From Bifidobacterium sp. ESL0745 (lineage in GTDB: Bacteria > Actinomycetota > Actinomycetes > Actinomycetales > Bifidobacteriaceae), in the NCBI RefSeq assembly GCF_029433335.1, contig NZ_JAQTHX010000001.1:620001-684000 (forward strand): 64,000 bases of DNA. Reading direction: 5' to 3'. A model generated the notes under the pieces. It saw only the letters and a list, made by a program, of their open reading frames with translations. It searched no databases and was not told where the DNA came from. This document shows, piece after piece, positions 18,888 through 27,760 of this stretch (position 1 is its first letter; every line of letters begins with the position of its first letter). The position numbers were made by a program, and so were the translations under genes.

Positions 18888-21449
18888 ATGCAGGCCATAA
18901 CACCCACAGACACCGAGGAACTCACGGCGCAAGTCGGGCAGGCCGACGACAATCTGCCGCAATCCGTGCGTTTCGAATATTGGGGATACCGTCATGCCTC
19001 GCGCAGCGAGTTTACGGTCACCGATCTTAACCTTGATATCAAGGCCGGTGAACGTGTATTGCTTCTGGGTGCTTCTGGAATCGGCAAGTCGACGTTGCTT
19101 GAGGCTACGGCGGGGCTGATCGGTGGTGGGTTTGCCGGTTCCGACTCTCAAGCGGGCCAGGATAATACGGCCTATGAAGACGAGGACGGGGGTGTGAGCG
19201 TCGGTCGGATTCTGATTGGCGGCATCCCCGTCACCCAGGCGCGCGGCAAGGTCGGACTTGTATTGCAGGATCCGGACGCCCAGGCTGTTTTCGAACGGTT
19301 GGGTGACAATGTGGCGTTCGGCCCGGAAAACATGGCGATGTCGCCGGAGTTGATATGGCCGTGCGTTCGTAAGGCTTTGGACGAGGTCGGCCTCGGCGGT
19401 CTGCAGTTGCATCGCATGGTGACGCACTTGAGCGGTGGACAGTTGCAGCGGCTGGCGTTGGCCGGTGCGCTCGCAATGAATCCCGGCGTGTTGTTGCTTG
19501 ACGAGCCCACGGCGAACCTTGACCCGGAAGGCGTTTCCCAGATTGTGGGCGCGGTCAAAAGGGTAGTTGACAGGAACCATTCGACGATGGTGTTGGTGGA
19601 GCACCGGGTCGACGAATGGATTGATTTGATCGACCGCGTCGTGCTGCTTGGCAAAAACGGTGATACTTCCGCCGCCAGGGTGGAGGCCGATGGGACGCCC
19701 GATAAGGTTTTCGGGGATAAGACCATTGACTTCGATGAGCTCGGCATTTGGATTCCCAGACGGTACCGGCACCGTGAATTGCCAAGTCGTGCGCCTGCTC
19801 AGGACAAAACAATGCAGGATTTGGGCGAGGTCAGGAAGGAGGCCGTTCTTTCCACCCGTCATCTGTCCATCGGCCGGGCAGGCAAGGCCATCGCCGAGGA
19901 CATCAATCTTGATTTCAGCAGCGGTGAGGTGGTTGCGCTGGTCGGACGCAACGGGGCAGGGAAATCCACACTTTCTCTGACGTTGGCAGGATTGCTTGAA
20001 CCGGTTTCCGGTGAGGTCGTCGCTCGCGGCCCTTTGGCAAAAGGCGTTAAAGGGACTGCTCCAATTACTTGGAAATCCTCTCAGTTGGCCAGCCGTATAT
20101 CCTACGTTTTCCAAAATCCCGAACATCAGTTCGCCCGTGGTACGGTGCTCGAAGAAGTGATGCTCGGGCCGATCCGGTCCGGTACACCGGAAGAAGAGGC
20201 CAAGTCCGCCGCAATCTCGTTGCTCCGGCGTTTTAGCCTTGAACGATATGCCGAGGCCAATCCCTACACGCTTTCCGGCGGGGAGAAGCGCCGGTTGACC
20301 GTCGCCTCGGCCTTGGCATCGGCTCCGCATGTGCTCATCCTCGATGAACCCACATTCGGGCAGGACCGCACCACTTGGCGCGAAATGGTCGACCTTATCG
20401 CCAAATTGCGTGACGAGGGTATCTGCATCATCGTAGTGACCCACGATCGTGATCTGGTGCGGGCATTGGATGCCCGAGTCATCGAGTTTCGTGCCGATGC
20501 CGGTTCCGAGGACGCTGGCCGCGAAAATCGCGAGTTGATTGGAAACAATGGCTCCGGTGACTCGAAGCGCCACAGCAGTCGACCTGTCGGTGAAGTAGCG
20601 AAAACGCGACAAGCCGAACGGCAAAGCGAACGACAGATCGTTGAGGTCAGCGCCATCAATGATCGTCAGGAAGCGGAGCATTTGTCGAGCGCATCACCGT
20701 TTTTGGCGACACTCAATCCCTCGTTCCGTTTTATCGGTGGACTTCTGGTGGCCCTGCCGATGTTGCTGAGCCTCGATTGGGTGTCCGCCGGTGTCGCGTT
20801 GGCTGTGGAATTTCTGTTGCTGGCGTTGTTGGGCATATCGCCTTGGCGCGTGGTCAAGTCCACATGGCCGGTGTTCATCGGAGCTCCCGGGTCGGCCTTG
20901 GCCGTGGTGCTCTACGGCAAGGAGGGCGGCACCCTTTGGTGGCACTGGGGCTTGATGACCATTACCGATCGCTCTTTGATACTTGCACTGGCGACGGCCT
21001 TGCGCGTGCTGGCCATCGGTGTCCCTGCCATCATCGCGGTCATCGGCATCGATGCCACCGATCTGGCCGATTCCTTCAGCCAGATTCTTCATCTTCCCGA
21101 CCGCTTTGTCTATGGTGGCCTTGCCGGAATGCGCCTCTTTTCGGTGTTGCGCGATGATTGGGCTGCACTCACCGCCTCGCGTCGTTCCCGCGGTCTTGGC
21201 GACGAAAACAAGTTTAAGGCCTTCTTCCCGCAGACTTTCGCGCTGCTGGTCCTGTCCATCCGTCGCTCCACGATGCTCGCCACGGCGATGGAAGCCCGCG
21301 GTTTTGGATCGGATCTACCGAGAACGCATGCAAGAGTCAGCCGCGTGCACACCCGTGATTGGGCGTTTTTGGCGGTATGCCTGCTGATTCCCGTCCTTTC
21401 CCTGGTGGTTTCCGCCCTATGCGGCACCTTTGCCTTCTTCGGTGGGTGA
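18888..21449 (+). CDS. Fused ECF energising module: EcfA-EcfA-EcfT in one chain
   Basis: The 853-aa protein supplies ATP-driven energy coupling for the YkoE S component. The first ABC domain (~25–290) has Walker A GASGIGKST at 61–69 and signature LSGGQLQRL. The second (~320–555) has GRNGAGKST at 353–361, signature LSGGEKRRL and Walker B LILDEPTFG. After a charged linker, the C-terminal ~240 residues hold the hydrophobic EcfT (YkoC-like) domain with a coupling-helix motif near ASRRSRGLGDE and EARGFGS. ATG 18888 is preferred, with AGGAAG 4 nt upstream; an in-frame TTG at 18852 lacks one. Having all three domains in one polypeptide is less common than separate subunits. Confidence 0.93.
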   Translation: MQAITPTDTEELTAQVGQADDNLPQSVRFEYWGYRHASRSEFTVTDLNLDIKAGERVLLLGASGIGKSTLLEATAGLIGGGFAGSDSQAGQDNTAYEDEDGGVSVGRILIGGIPVTQARGKVGLVLQDPDAQAVFERLGDNVAFGPENMAMSPELIWPCVRKALDEVGLGGLQLHRMVTHLSGGQLQRLALAGALAMNPGVLLLDEPTANLDPEGVSQIVGAVKRVVDRNHSTMVLVEHRVDEWIDLIDRVVLLGKNGDTSAARVEADGTPDKVFGDKTIDFDELGIWIPRRYRHRELPSRAPAQDKTMQDLGEVRKEAVLSTRHLSIGRAGKAIAEDINLDFSSGEVVALVGRNGAGKSTLSLTLAGLLEPVSGEVVARGPLAKGVKGTAPITWKSSQLASRISYVFQNPEHQFARGTVLEEVMLGPIRSGTPEEEAKSAAISLLRRFSLERYAEANPYTLSGGEKRRLTVASALASAPHVLILDEPTFGQDRTTWREMVDLIAKLRDEGICIIVVTHDRDLVRALDARVIEFRADAGSEDAGRENRELIGNNGSGDSKRHSSRPVGEVAKTRQAERQSERQIVEVSAINDRQEAEHLSSASPFLATLNPSFRFIGGLLVALPMLLSLDWVSAGVALAVEFLLLALLGISPWRVVKSTWPVFIGAPGSALAVVLYGKEGGTLWWHWGLMTITDRSLILALATALRVLAIGVPAIIAVIGIDATDLADSFSQILHLPDRFVYGGLAGMRLFSVLRDDWAALTASRRSRGLGDENKFKAFFPQTFALLVLSIRRSTMLATAMEARGFGSDLPRTHARVSRVHTRDWAFLAVCLLIPVLSLVVSALCGTFAFFGG

Positions 21450-21574
21450 GCGGTGTTGCGGTAAAACCGTGCACTATTTTAGAATCGTCATGATAGTTTT
21501 CTGTATGACGCTTATAGTTTCCTTGGCAAATATCTGTCCGGAAAATGGTAACGATATCGCGTAAAGTATGAGCC

Positions 21575-22690
21575 ATGCCTTTTAATCAGCACATCATCGA
21601 CAATCCAAAATCCGAACGCGTGCGGCGTGTGGCCGAATTGGAGAAGACCAGAGGCCGCAAAAAGTCCGGCAAGTTCCTTATCGAGGGGCCGCAATCCGTT
21701 CGTGAAATGGTTCGCTGGATGCCGGAAGTTGTCGAGGACTGCTATGTCCAGATGGACGAACGACAGTCTGGGCTGCTTTCGTCAGTGGTCGATGACATTG
21801 CGCGTGAAGCCGACGGGCAAGGGCTCTATATTCATCAGGTTACCGATGATGTGATGCACCGCATGAGTGCGGTCGCACAAGGCATTGTTGCGGTTGGCAA
21901 TCTTGAAACCATGCAAAAGCGGATGGTTCAGGACTTTGAACGCGGGCTGGTTGATGAGGCACAAAAAAAGAAAGTCGTCCACAATGTCGCCACTCGAGGT
22001 ACTGAAGTAAAAGGTGATGTTGGAACGGACGATAACGTACGTGAAGCTTCTCAATCAGAGGGCAATGAATTATATTCCATTACGTCCGGTGATACCGTGG
22101 CCGCATTCTGGCAGATACGTGACCCTGGGAATGCTGGAACAGTGATTCGTTCGGCCGATGCCGCCGGGTGCCGGGCCGTGATTTTTGTGGATGATTGCGT
22201 TGACCGGTTCAACCCGAAAGTCATCCGCTCCACGGCTGGATCGCTGTTCCATTTGCCGGTGGTCACGATGAGCACCGAGGAGTTCTTTGCATGGGCGCAA
22301 GCACAGGATCGCGAAGTGATGGCGGCGGATGTCTATGGAACCGAAAAAATAAAACCGGAATCGTTGATTGACGTGGTGACCGAGTTCGGTGAGTCGCAAA
22401 GCGGCGATGCCGATTATCGGAATGATCAAAGTCATGAATTATCGTCTGATGTTAAAAATGCTCGAAATATTCAGATCGGAGGCAATGCTGTCAATCAAGC
22501 TGGTCAACATTTTTATGCGATCCTATTTGGCAACGAGGCGCGCGGGTTGTCTGATGATGTGTTGGAACGTGTGCAGCGCATCGTCTCCATACCGCTGTAT
22601 GGCAAGGCCGAATCGCTGAATCTTGCCACCAGCACCGCAGTGATGCTGTTCGCGCTGGCGATGGCATGTGACGCTGCGCAACGCAAGTAA
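21575..22690 (+). CDS. TrmH/SpoU-family RNA 2'-O-methyltransferase
   Basis: The 371-aa protein is a SPOUT methyltransferase using S-adenosylmethionine to methylate a ribose in rRNA or tRNA. An N-terminal substrate-binding domain starts with KSERVRRVAELEKTRGRKK, and the motif WQIRDPGNAGTVIRSADAAG opens the catalytic half. The SPOUT knot motifs FGNEARGLSDD and IPLYGKAESLNLATSTAV are intact near the C-terminus. Two polar stretches (~125–165 and ~270–305) enlarge it beyond the usual ~260–290 aa. It precedes pheST, as tsnR does in other actinobacteria. The ribosome site is weak. Confidence 0.9.
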   Translation: MPFNQHIIDNPKSERVRRVAELEKTRGRKKSGKFLIEGPQSVREMVRWMPEVVEDCYVQMDERQSGLLSSVVDDIAREADGQGLYIHQVTDDVMHRMSAVAQGIVAVGNLETMQKRMVQDFERGLVDEAQKKKVVHNVATRGTEVKGDVGTDDNVREASQSEGNELYSITSGDTVAAFWQIRDPGNAGTVIRSADAAGCRAVIFVDDCVDRFNPKVIRSTAGSLFHLPVVTMSTEEFFAWAQAQDREVMAADVYGTEKIKPESLIDVVTEFGESQSGDADYRNDQSHELSSDVKNARNIQIGGNAVNQAGQHFYAILFGNEARGLSDDVLERVQRIVSIPLYGKAESLNLATSTAVMLFALAMACDAAQRK

Positions 22691-22849
22691 ACGGGTTTGT
22701 ATATGGCGCGATAATCCACGCAAACGGACCTAGAGCTATGTCGAGTCATATTGAAACAATGAAAAGGCTGTAAATGCTTGGGAATCATGACTTTTGCACA
22801 TGTTTTCTACGACATTTCAAGGTTTGGAAAATCGAAGGAAAGGGTACTC

Positions 22850-23917
22850 GTGGCACAGAGTGCGTCATTCGATGCCGGAGCAGTGACCGATGAGGTCGCC
22901 GAGGGCATCTCGAAAATCAAGAGTGCCTCCACCATGGAGGAGCTTAAAGCCATAAAGACGGAGTACGCCGGCGCTGAGTCAGCGATGACCCAGGCCAGCC
23001 GTGCCATCGGTGGGCTGCCAAAGGACGAGAAGAAGGGTGCCGGCCAGCTTATGGGCAAGCTGCGTGCCGATTTCGGACGTGCCTACGGGCTCAAGGAGGC
23101 ACAGGTCAAGGCCCAGGAAGAGACCCGTCAGCTTGCCTCCGAAACGGTCGATATGACGCTGCCGATCGATCGTAAGCCGCTGGGCGCCCGCCACCCACTG
23201 CCCAAGCTGATGGAAGATGTCGAAGACCTCTTCATCTCCATGGGCTGGCAGATTTCCGCAGGCCCCGAAGTGGAAACCGAGTGGTACGACTTCGACGCGC
23301 TGAACTTCGGCCCCGACCACCCTGCCCGCCAGATGCAGGACACCTTCTATGTCAAGGGTAACCAGGCCAAGGATGCCGCCGGATTCGTGGGCTCCAACAT
23401 GGTGCTGCGTACGCAGACCTCCTCCGATCAGGTCCGCGCGCTGTTGACCCGTGGTGTGCCGCTGTATATTGCGTCTCCTGGTCGCGTGTTCCGTACCGAC
23501 GAACTCGATGCGACCCATACCCCTGTCTTCCACCAGTGCGAAGCGTTGGCCGTTGATAAAGGCCTGACGATGGGTGATCTCAAGGGCGTGCTCGACAAGC
23601 TGGCCGTCTCGATGTTCGGGCCGGAGGCCAAGAGCAGACTCCGTCCGAGCTACTTCCCGTTCACCGAGCCCAGCGCCGAGCTGGATCTCTGGTTCCCCGA
23701 CAAGAAGGGCGGCCCTGGCTGGATCGAATGGGGCGGCTGCGGCATGGTCAATCCGAACGTGCTACGTTCGGCCGGCCTCGACCCGGACGTCTATACCGGC
23801 TTCGCGTTTGGCGTGGGCATGGAGCGCACACTGCTGCTGCGCCACGATATCAACGACATGCACGACCTCGTCGAAGGCGACGTGCGTTTCAGCAAACAGT
23901 TTGTGATGGGGGAGTGA
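22850..23917 (+). CDS. pheS: Phenylalanine-tRNA ligase alpha subunit
   Basis: The 355-aa catalytic subunit of the alpha2-beta2 class II synthetase charges tRNA-Phe. An N-terminal coiled coil (~1–90) precedes the class II core with DTFYV, the motif 2 region RVFRTDELDATHTP-FHQCE and the motif 3 GFAFGVGMERTLLLRH. GTG 22850 is preferred because GAAGGAAAGGG precedes it by about 6 nt and the alignment-typical start AQSASFD follows. An in-frame ATG at 22778 would add 24 residues. It is translationally close to pheT, 7 nt downstream. Confidence 0.96.
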   Translation: MAQSASFDAGAVTDEVAEGISKIKSASTMEELKAIKTEYAGAESAMTQASRAIGGLPKDEKKGAGQLMGKLRADFGRAYGLKEAQVKAQEETRQLASETVDMTLPIDRKPLGARHPLPKLMEDVEDLFISMGWQISAGPEVETEWYDFDALNFGPDHPARQMQDTFYVKGNQAKDAAGFVGSNMVLRTQTSSDQVRALLTRGVPLYIASPGRVFRTDELDATHTPVFHQCEALAVDKGLTMGDLKGVLDKLAVSMFGPEAKSRLRPSYFPFTEPSAELDLWFPDKKGGPGWIEWGGCGMVNPNVLRSAGLDPDVYTGFAFGVGMERTLLLRHDINDMHDLVEGDVRFSKQFVMGE

Positions 23918-23924
23918 ACCAACA

Positions 23925-26528
23925 ATGCCAATGGTAGATATTGACTGGCTCAAGGAACACGTCGAGGTTCCGGCCGGTCTGACATACGAACAGCTTGCCA
24001 AGGATCTGGTTCACGTCGGCCTTGAGGAAGAGGAGATTCATTCCTCGCAGGTCACCGGGCCGATCGTGGTTGGCTATGTGGTCGACTGCACGCCGGAACC
24101 ACAGAAGAACGGCAAGACCATCAACTGGTGCCACGTCGACGTCGGCGACAAATACAATGACACCGACGAGACCGGCAACAAGGTGCCACGCGGCATCGTC
24201 TGTGGCGCGCCGAACATGGCGGCCGGCGAAAAAGTCGTCGTCACCCTTCCGGGCGCGGTATTGCCCGGCGATTTCAAGATCGAACCGCGCAAGACCTACG
24301 GCCATATTTCCAACGGCATGTGCGCCTCCGAGCGCGAGCTAGGGCTGGGCAGCGACCACAGCGGCATCATTCTGCTGAACCATTATGGATTCAGCAAGGA
24401 AGAGGCCGATGCGCTGAAGCCCGGCGACGATGCGATGCATCTGCTGCATCTCGATCAGCCGGTGCTGGAGATCAACATCACCCCTGACCGCGGTTATACG
24501 CTTTCCTATCGCGGCGTGGCACGTGAGTATCATCATTCCACTGGTGCTCCGTACACCGATCCGGTCGATGCACTGAACGCCGAGACCCCGAAGGTCGCCG
24601 AAAACGGCAAGGGCGATATTCAAGTCGAGATCGAGGACAACAACCCGATCCATGGCGTGCCCGGATGCGACCGCTACTATGCCCGTATCGTGCGCAACTT
24701 CGACCCGTCGGCCGAGACGCCGAGTTGGATGCGCCGTCGCCTGATCCGCGCCGGCATGCGTTCGATCTCGCTGGCTGTGGACGTCACCAACTATGTGATG
24801 ATGGACTTGGGCCAGCCGATGCACGCCTACGACCTTGATAAGATCTGCGGGCCGATCGTCGTGCGTCGTGCCAACAAAGGTGAGACCCTGACGACCCTCG
24901 ACGGCAAGAAGCACGATCTGAGCGTCGAGGACCTGCTCATCACCGATTCGCCTGACGGCACGCGTGGTTCCCGTATCCTCGGCTTGGCCGGCGTCATGGG
25001 TGGTCTTTACGGCGAAGTCACGGTCGATACCAAAAATATTCTCTTGGAATCCGCTCACTTCGACCAGGTGACCATCGCCCGTTCCGCACGTCGTCACAAG
25101 ACCCCGTCCGAGGCTTCCAAGCGCTATGAGCGTGGCGTGGATTACGATTTGCAGCCCGCCGCCGCGCAGATGGCCGCCGACCTGATGGCCGAGTACGGCC
25201 ATGGTGAGCCTTCCGACACTCCGGTTGACGTCAATAACACCCATCCGCGCGAGGCTATCGATTTCAAGCTCACCGAGACCAAGCGCCTCACCGGTCTTGA
25301 TACGACCGACAAGCGTATCCGTGAGATTCTGGAAGACATCGGCTGCAAGGTCAGCGACGGTAAGGCTGAGGGTCACATTTCCGTGGTTCCTCCGACCTGG
25401 CGTCCTGACCTCACCATGCCCTGCGATCTCGTTGAAGAGATCGCGCGTCTCGTCGGGTACGACGAGATTCCGGTCACCATGCCTCTGGCCCCCGTTGAAG
25501 GTGAAGTCGGGCTGACCCCCGACCAGCAGCGTCAGCGTGACGTGGCCAACGAACTGGCCGAATACGGTTTGGTGGAGACGCTGAGCTACCCGTTCGTCGG
25601 CGATGCCGATTTCAAGGCGTTCGGTTACGACTCCGACGAGATCAAGCCGGTAAGTGTCGAAGTCGCCAACCCGTTGGCCGGCGACCGTCCGTACCTGCGT
25701 CGTGAAGTCCTGCCTACGCTCGCACAGACCGTACAGCGCAATCTTCGTCGTGGTCTCGAGAACATCTCGTTGTATGAGATTGGTCACGTCTATCTTTGGG
25801 ATCCGAACGCTCCGGCCATCCCGGCTCTGCCTGGTGGTCAGCGTCCGAGTGATGAAGCCCTCAAGGCGCTTGATGCGGGACTACCTGAGCAACCGCTGCA
25901 TGTCGCCGCGATCCTGACCGGGAAGGCCGTCGAAACCGGTTGGCTCGGCGAAAGCCGCAATGTCGACTACAGCGATGCCATCGAAGCGATGAACCGTGTA
26001 GTCGATCGCCTTGGCGCCAATGTCACCATCGTACAGCCAGAACCGCAGGATGTTCCGATGCAATGGCATCCGGGACGTGCCGCCAAGGTTATGGCCGGCG
26101 GCACGTTTGTCGGTATGGTTGGTGAGCTGCATCCGCACGTCAACACGGCGCTTGGCTTCCCAGAGCATTCAGCGGCGTTCGAGCTGAACCTAACCGCCCT
26201 CTTCGCCACGCTGAGCGGCAAGCCAGTGCAGGCTAAGCCGATCTCGACCTTCCCGCCGGTCAAGCAGGATCTCGCTTTCACGATCCCCGATACAGTCACT
26301 GCGGCACAATTGCAGCAGCTCATTGAGGACGCTGCCAGCGATAACCTGGAGTCCATCGAGCTCTTCGACGTGTTCTCCGGCGACCAGCTGGGCGAGCATC
26401 AGAAGTCCCTTGCTTACTCTGTCACGTTCCGCTCTCCGGATAAGACACTCACCAGCGACGACACGGAGGCCATCAGAAAGGCTATTGTCGATAAAGCGGA
26501 AACGATTGGTGCACAATTGCGCGCCTGA
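23925..26528 (+). CDS. pheT: Phenylalanine-tRNA ligase beta subunit
   Basis: The 867-aa protein is the beta subunit partner of PheS. Visible parts are the N-terminal tRNA-binding (EMAP-like) domain around VVGYVVDC-GIVCGAPNM, the B3/B4 editing region with TPDRGYTLSYRGVARE and DVTNYVMMDLGQPMHA, B5 domains, the catalytic-like core, and the C-terminal ferredoxin-fold anticodon-binding (FDX-ACB) domain with SLAYSVTFRSPDKTL. Length is somewhat above the usual ~800 aa. GGGGGAG of the pheS end provides the ribosome site. Confidence 0.96.
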   Translation: MPMVDIDWLKEHVEVPAGLTYEQLAKDLVHVGLEEEEIHSSQVTGPIVVGYVVDCTPEPQKNGKTINWCHVDVGDKYNDTDETGNKVPRGIVCGAPNMAAGEKVVVTLPGAVLPGDFKIEPRKTYGHISNGMCASERELGLGSDHSGIILLNHYGFSKEEADALKPGDDAMHLLHLDQPVLEINITPDRGYTLSYRGVAREYHHSTGAPYTDPVDALNAETPKVAENGKGDIQVEIEDNNPIHGVPGCDRYYARIVRNFDPSAETPSWMRRRLIRAGMRSISLAVDVTNYVMMDLGQPMHAYDLDKICGPIVVRRANKGETLTTLDGKKHDLSVEDLLITDSPDGTRGSRILGLAGVMGGLYGEVTVDTKNILLESAHFDQVTIARSARRHKTPSEASKRYERGVDYDLQPAAAQMAADLMAEYGHGEPSDTPVDVNNTHPREAIDFKLTETKRLTGLDTTDKRIREILEDIGCKVSDGKAEGHISVVPPTWRPDLTMPCDLVEEIARLVGYDEIPVTMPLAPVEGEVGLTPDQQRQRDVANELAEYGLVETLSYPFVGDADFKAFGYDSDEIKPVSVEVANPLAGDRPYLRREVLPTLAQTVQRNLRRGLENISLYEIGHVYLWDPNAPAIPALPGGQRPSDEALKALDAGLPEQPLHVAAILTGKAVETGWLGESRNVDYSDAIEAMNRVVDRLGANVTIVQPEPQDVPMQWHPGRAAKVMAGGTFVGMVGELHPHVNTALGFPEHSAAFELNLTALFATLSGKPVQAKPISTFPPVKQDLAFTIPDTVTAAQLQQLIEDAASDNLESIELFDVFSGDQLGEHQKSLAYSVTFRSPDKTLTSDDTEAIRKAIVDKAETIGAQLRA

Positions 26529-26564
26529 CGAGTATGTCTTAGGGCATCTTGGAAATTGAACGAT

Positions 26565-26600
26565 GCGGAGTCTGCATACCGAAAGGTTCGCAGACTCCGC
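26565..26600 (+). terminator. Hairpin after pheT
   Basis: A perfect 11-bp stem, GCGGAGTCTGC with GCAGACTCCGC, has a 14-nt loop. The downstream AAATTATCT is not a good U-tract, so termination may be inefficient. Confidence 0.55.
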
Positions 26601-26627
26601 AAATTATCTACATGATTTTGGAGTGGC

Positions 26628-27494
26628 ATGATGAATGAATCTGAAAACCCGTTCGACCAGAACGGTACGGAAGGCCAGAATCCGTCGCCCAATGCTGCTC
26701 CATCCGCAGGGCAAGACTCTCGGCAAACGCCGACAGAACCCTCGCAGGCCCCTCAAGAATCATCCGCTCCAGACAACACTTCGTCGTCCAATGGCGCCTC
26801 GCCTTCGCAGCTTCAGTATGGTCAGGTCAAGGTTCCGGAATACGGGGCCATGGCCAGTCAGTTCTCTCCTCAGTACAACCCGTATGTCTATGGCAAGCCT
26901 GATGACAGGCCTGCAAACCAGAACGCTCAGAATCAGACGAACCAACCGGTGAACTCGCCCAATGGCATGCCCAACCAACAGATGGGTGGTCCATTTGGCA
27001 ACAATATGGGTGACGGTTATCAGAGAAATCCGAACAATCAAGGCAACATGCCTTATGGTGGATACAATCAAACGCCGGGAGGCTATGGCGGCAATCCGAA
27101 TAATTCTTATGGTCAGCCTTACAACAACGGTCAGATGATGCCCGGAGAGCCGGGCTATCAGCCCGATATGCGCGACGGCATCGACATGAATGATCCCAAC
27201 CAGAACCCACTTAAAGGTCATTGGGATCCGTTTGCCATCGTCTCCGTCATTCTCCTGTTCCTGCCGATTACGTTCCTACCTGTTATCACCGGAGCGGTTT
27301 CGATGTGGCGCACCAAAAAGTACCACATGAAAGGCTTTTGGGTGGCTGCTATCTGCACAGTGCTTGGTGTCGTTGCCACGGTGTTCGAACTTTGGCTGGT
27401 TTCCAAGGGCATCAATGTCAGCGATTTTACGCAGCAGCTGCAGAACCAATATGCGCCCGGTTCTGGTGGGGGAAACGGTTCGGTGAACGCATAA
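26628..27494 (+). CDS. DUF4190-like membrane protein with Asn/Gln/Pro-rich head
   Basis: The 288-aa protein is of unknown function. Residues 1–~195 are low complexity, rich in Asn, Gln, Gly, Pro and Ser (repeats such as GGYGGNPNN), and probably disordered in the cytoplasm. Two membrane helices follow (~203–228 and ~240–262) with a short WRTKKYHMKG loop, the arrangement of DUF4190 proteins. The tail ends in a Gly/Ser-rich segment. Tandem ATGs at 26628 and 26631 share a GGAG about 8 nt upstream. It forms its own transcription unit between two hairpins. Confidence 0.8.
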   Translation: MMNESENPFDQNGTEGQNPSPNAAPSAGQDSRQTPTEPSQAPQESSAPDNTSSSNGASPSQLQYGQVKVPEYGAMASQFSPQYNPYVYGKPDDRPANQNAQNQTNQPVNSPNGMPNQQMGGPFGNNMGDGYQRNPNNQGNMPYGGYNQTPGGYGGNPNNSYGQPYNNGQMMPGEPGYQPDMRDGIDMNDPNQNPLKGHWDPFAIVSVILLFLPITFLPVITGAVSMWRTKKYHMKGFWVAAICTVLGVVATVFELWLVSKGINVSDFTQQLQNQYAPGSGGGNGSVNA

Positions 27495-27502
27495 CGGTGT
27501 AT

Positions 27503-27530
27503 TTGCAAACTTGAATATTGAAGTTTGCAA
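27503..27530. repeat. 10-bp palindromic hairpin
   Basis: TTGCAAACTT and AAGTTTGCAA flank an 8-nt AT-rich centre, immediately after the DUF4190-like gene. There is no adjacent T-run on either strand, so it may be a protein-binding palindrome or an mRNA 3'-end hairpin rather than a terminator. Confidence 0.5.
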
Positions 27531-27559
27531 CTGCAAAATGTAAATAGGTATTCAATCAG

Positions 27560-27597
27560 CAGCCTTCCACTCACAACGATGAATGGAAGGCTGTTTT
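27560..27597 (+). terminator. Terminator ahead of the arg cluster
   Basis: A 10-bp stem, CAGCCTTCCA with TGGAAGGCTG, has a 14-nt loop and is followed by TTTT. It ends the DUF4190-like transcript and insulates argC. Confidence 0.8.
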
Positions 27598-27694
27598 GCT
27601 TGTAAAAGACGATCAGCGTGATTTCGCCGACATCTATTGGTTAGTGTCTTTGCACAACGACCTTGCGAGCGCAGAAAATATGTCCACTATTTGG

Positions 27695-27725
27695 ATGCAT
27701 AAGTATGCATATTAATGAATATATG
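27695..27725 (+). promoter_or_regulatory. Candidate ArgR operator (ARG boxes) of argC
   Basis: A perfect palindrome ATGCATA-AG-TATGCAT (27695–27710) is directly followed by a second AT-rich half-palindrome ATTAATGAATATATG. Paired AT-rich palindromes are the usual ArgR hexamer target, and argR lies in this cluster. It sits 35–65 nt before the argC start, a position suited to repression. Confidence 0.65.
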
Positions 27726-27760
27726 TAATGTTAGCATCATCTTCAAGAAAGGTGATGCCC

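Noticed and set aside
18840..20681. 613-codon minus-strand frame opposite the ECF ATPase gene
   Set aside because: The plus strand encodes an unmistakable double ABC ATPase with intact Walker and signature motifs.
24339..25787. 482-codon minus-strand frame opposite pheT
   Set aside because: Antisense to conserved PheT domains; codon-position bias of GC-rich coding DNA explains it.
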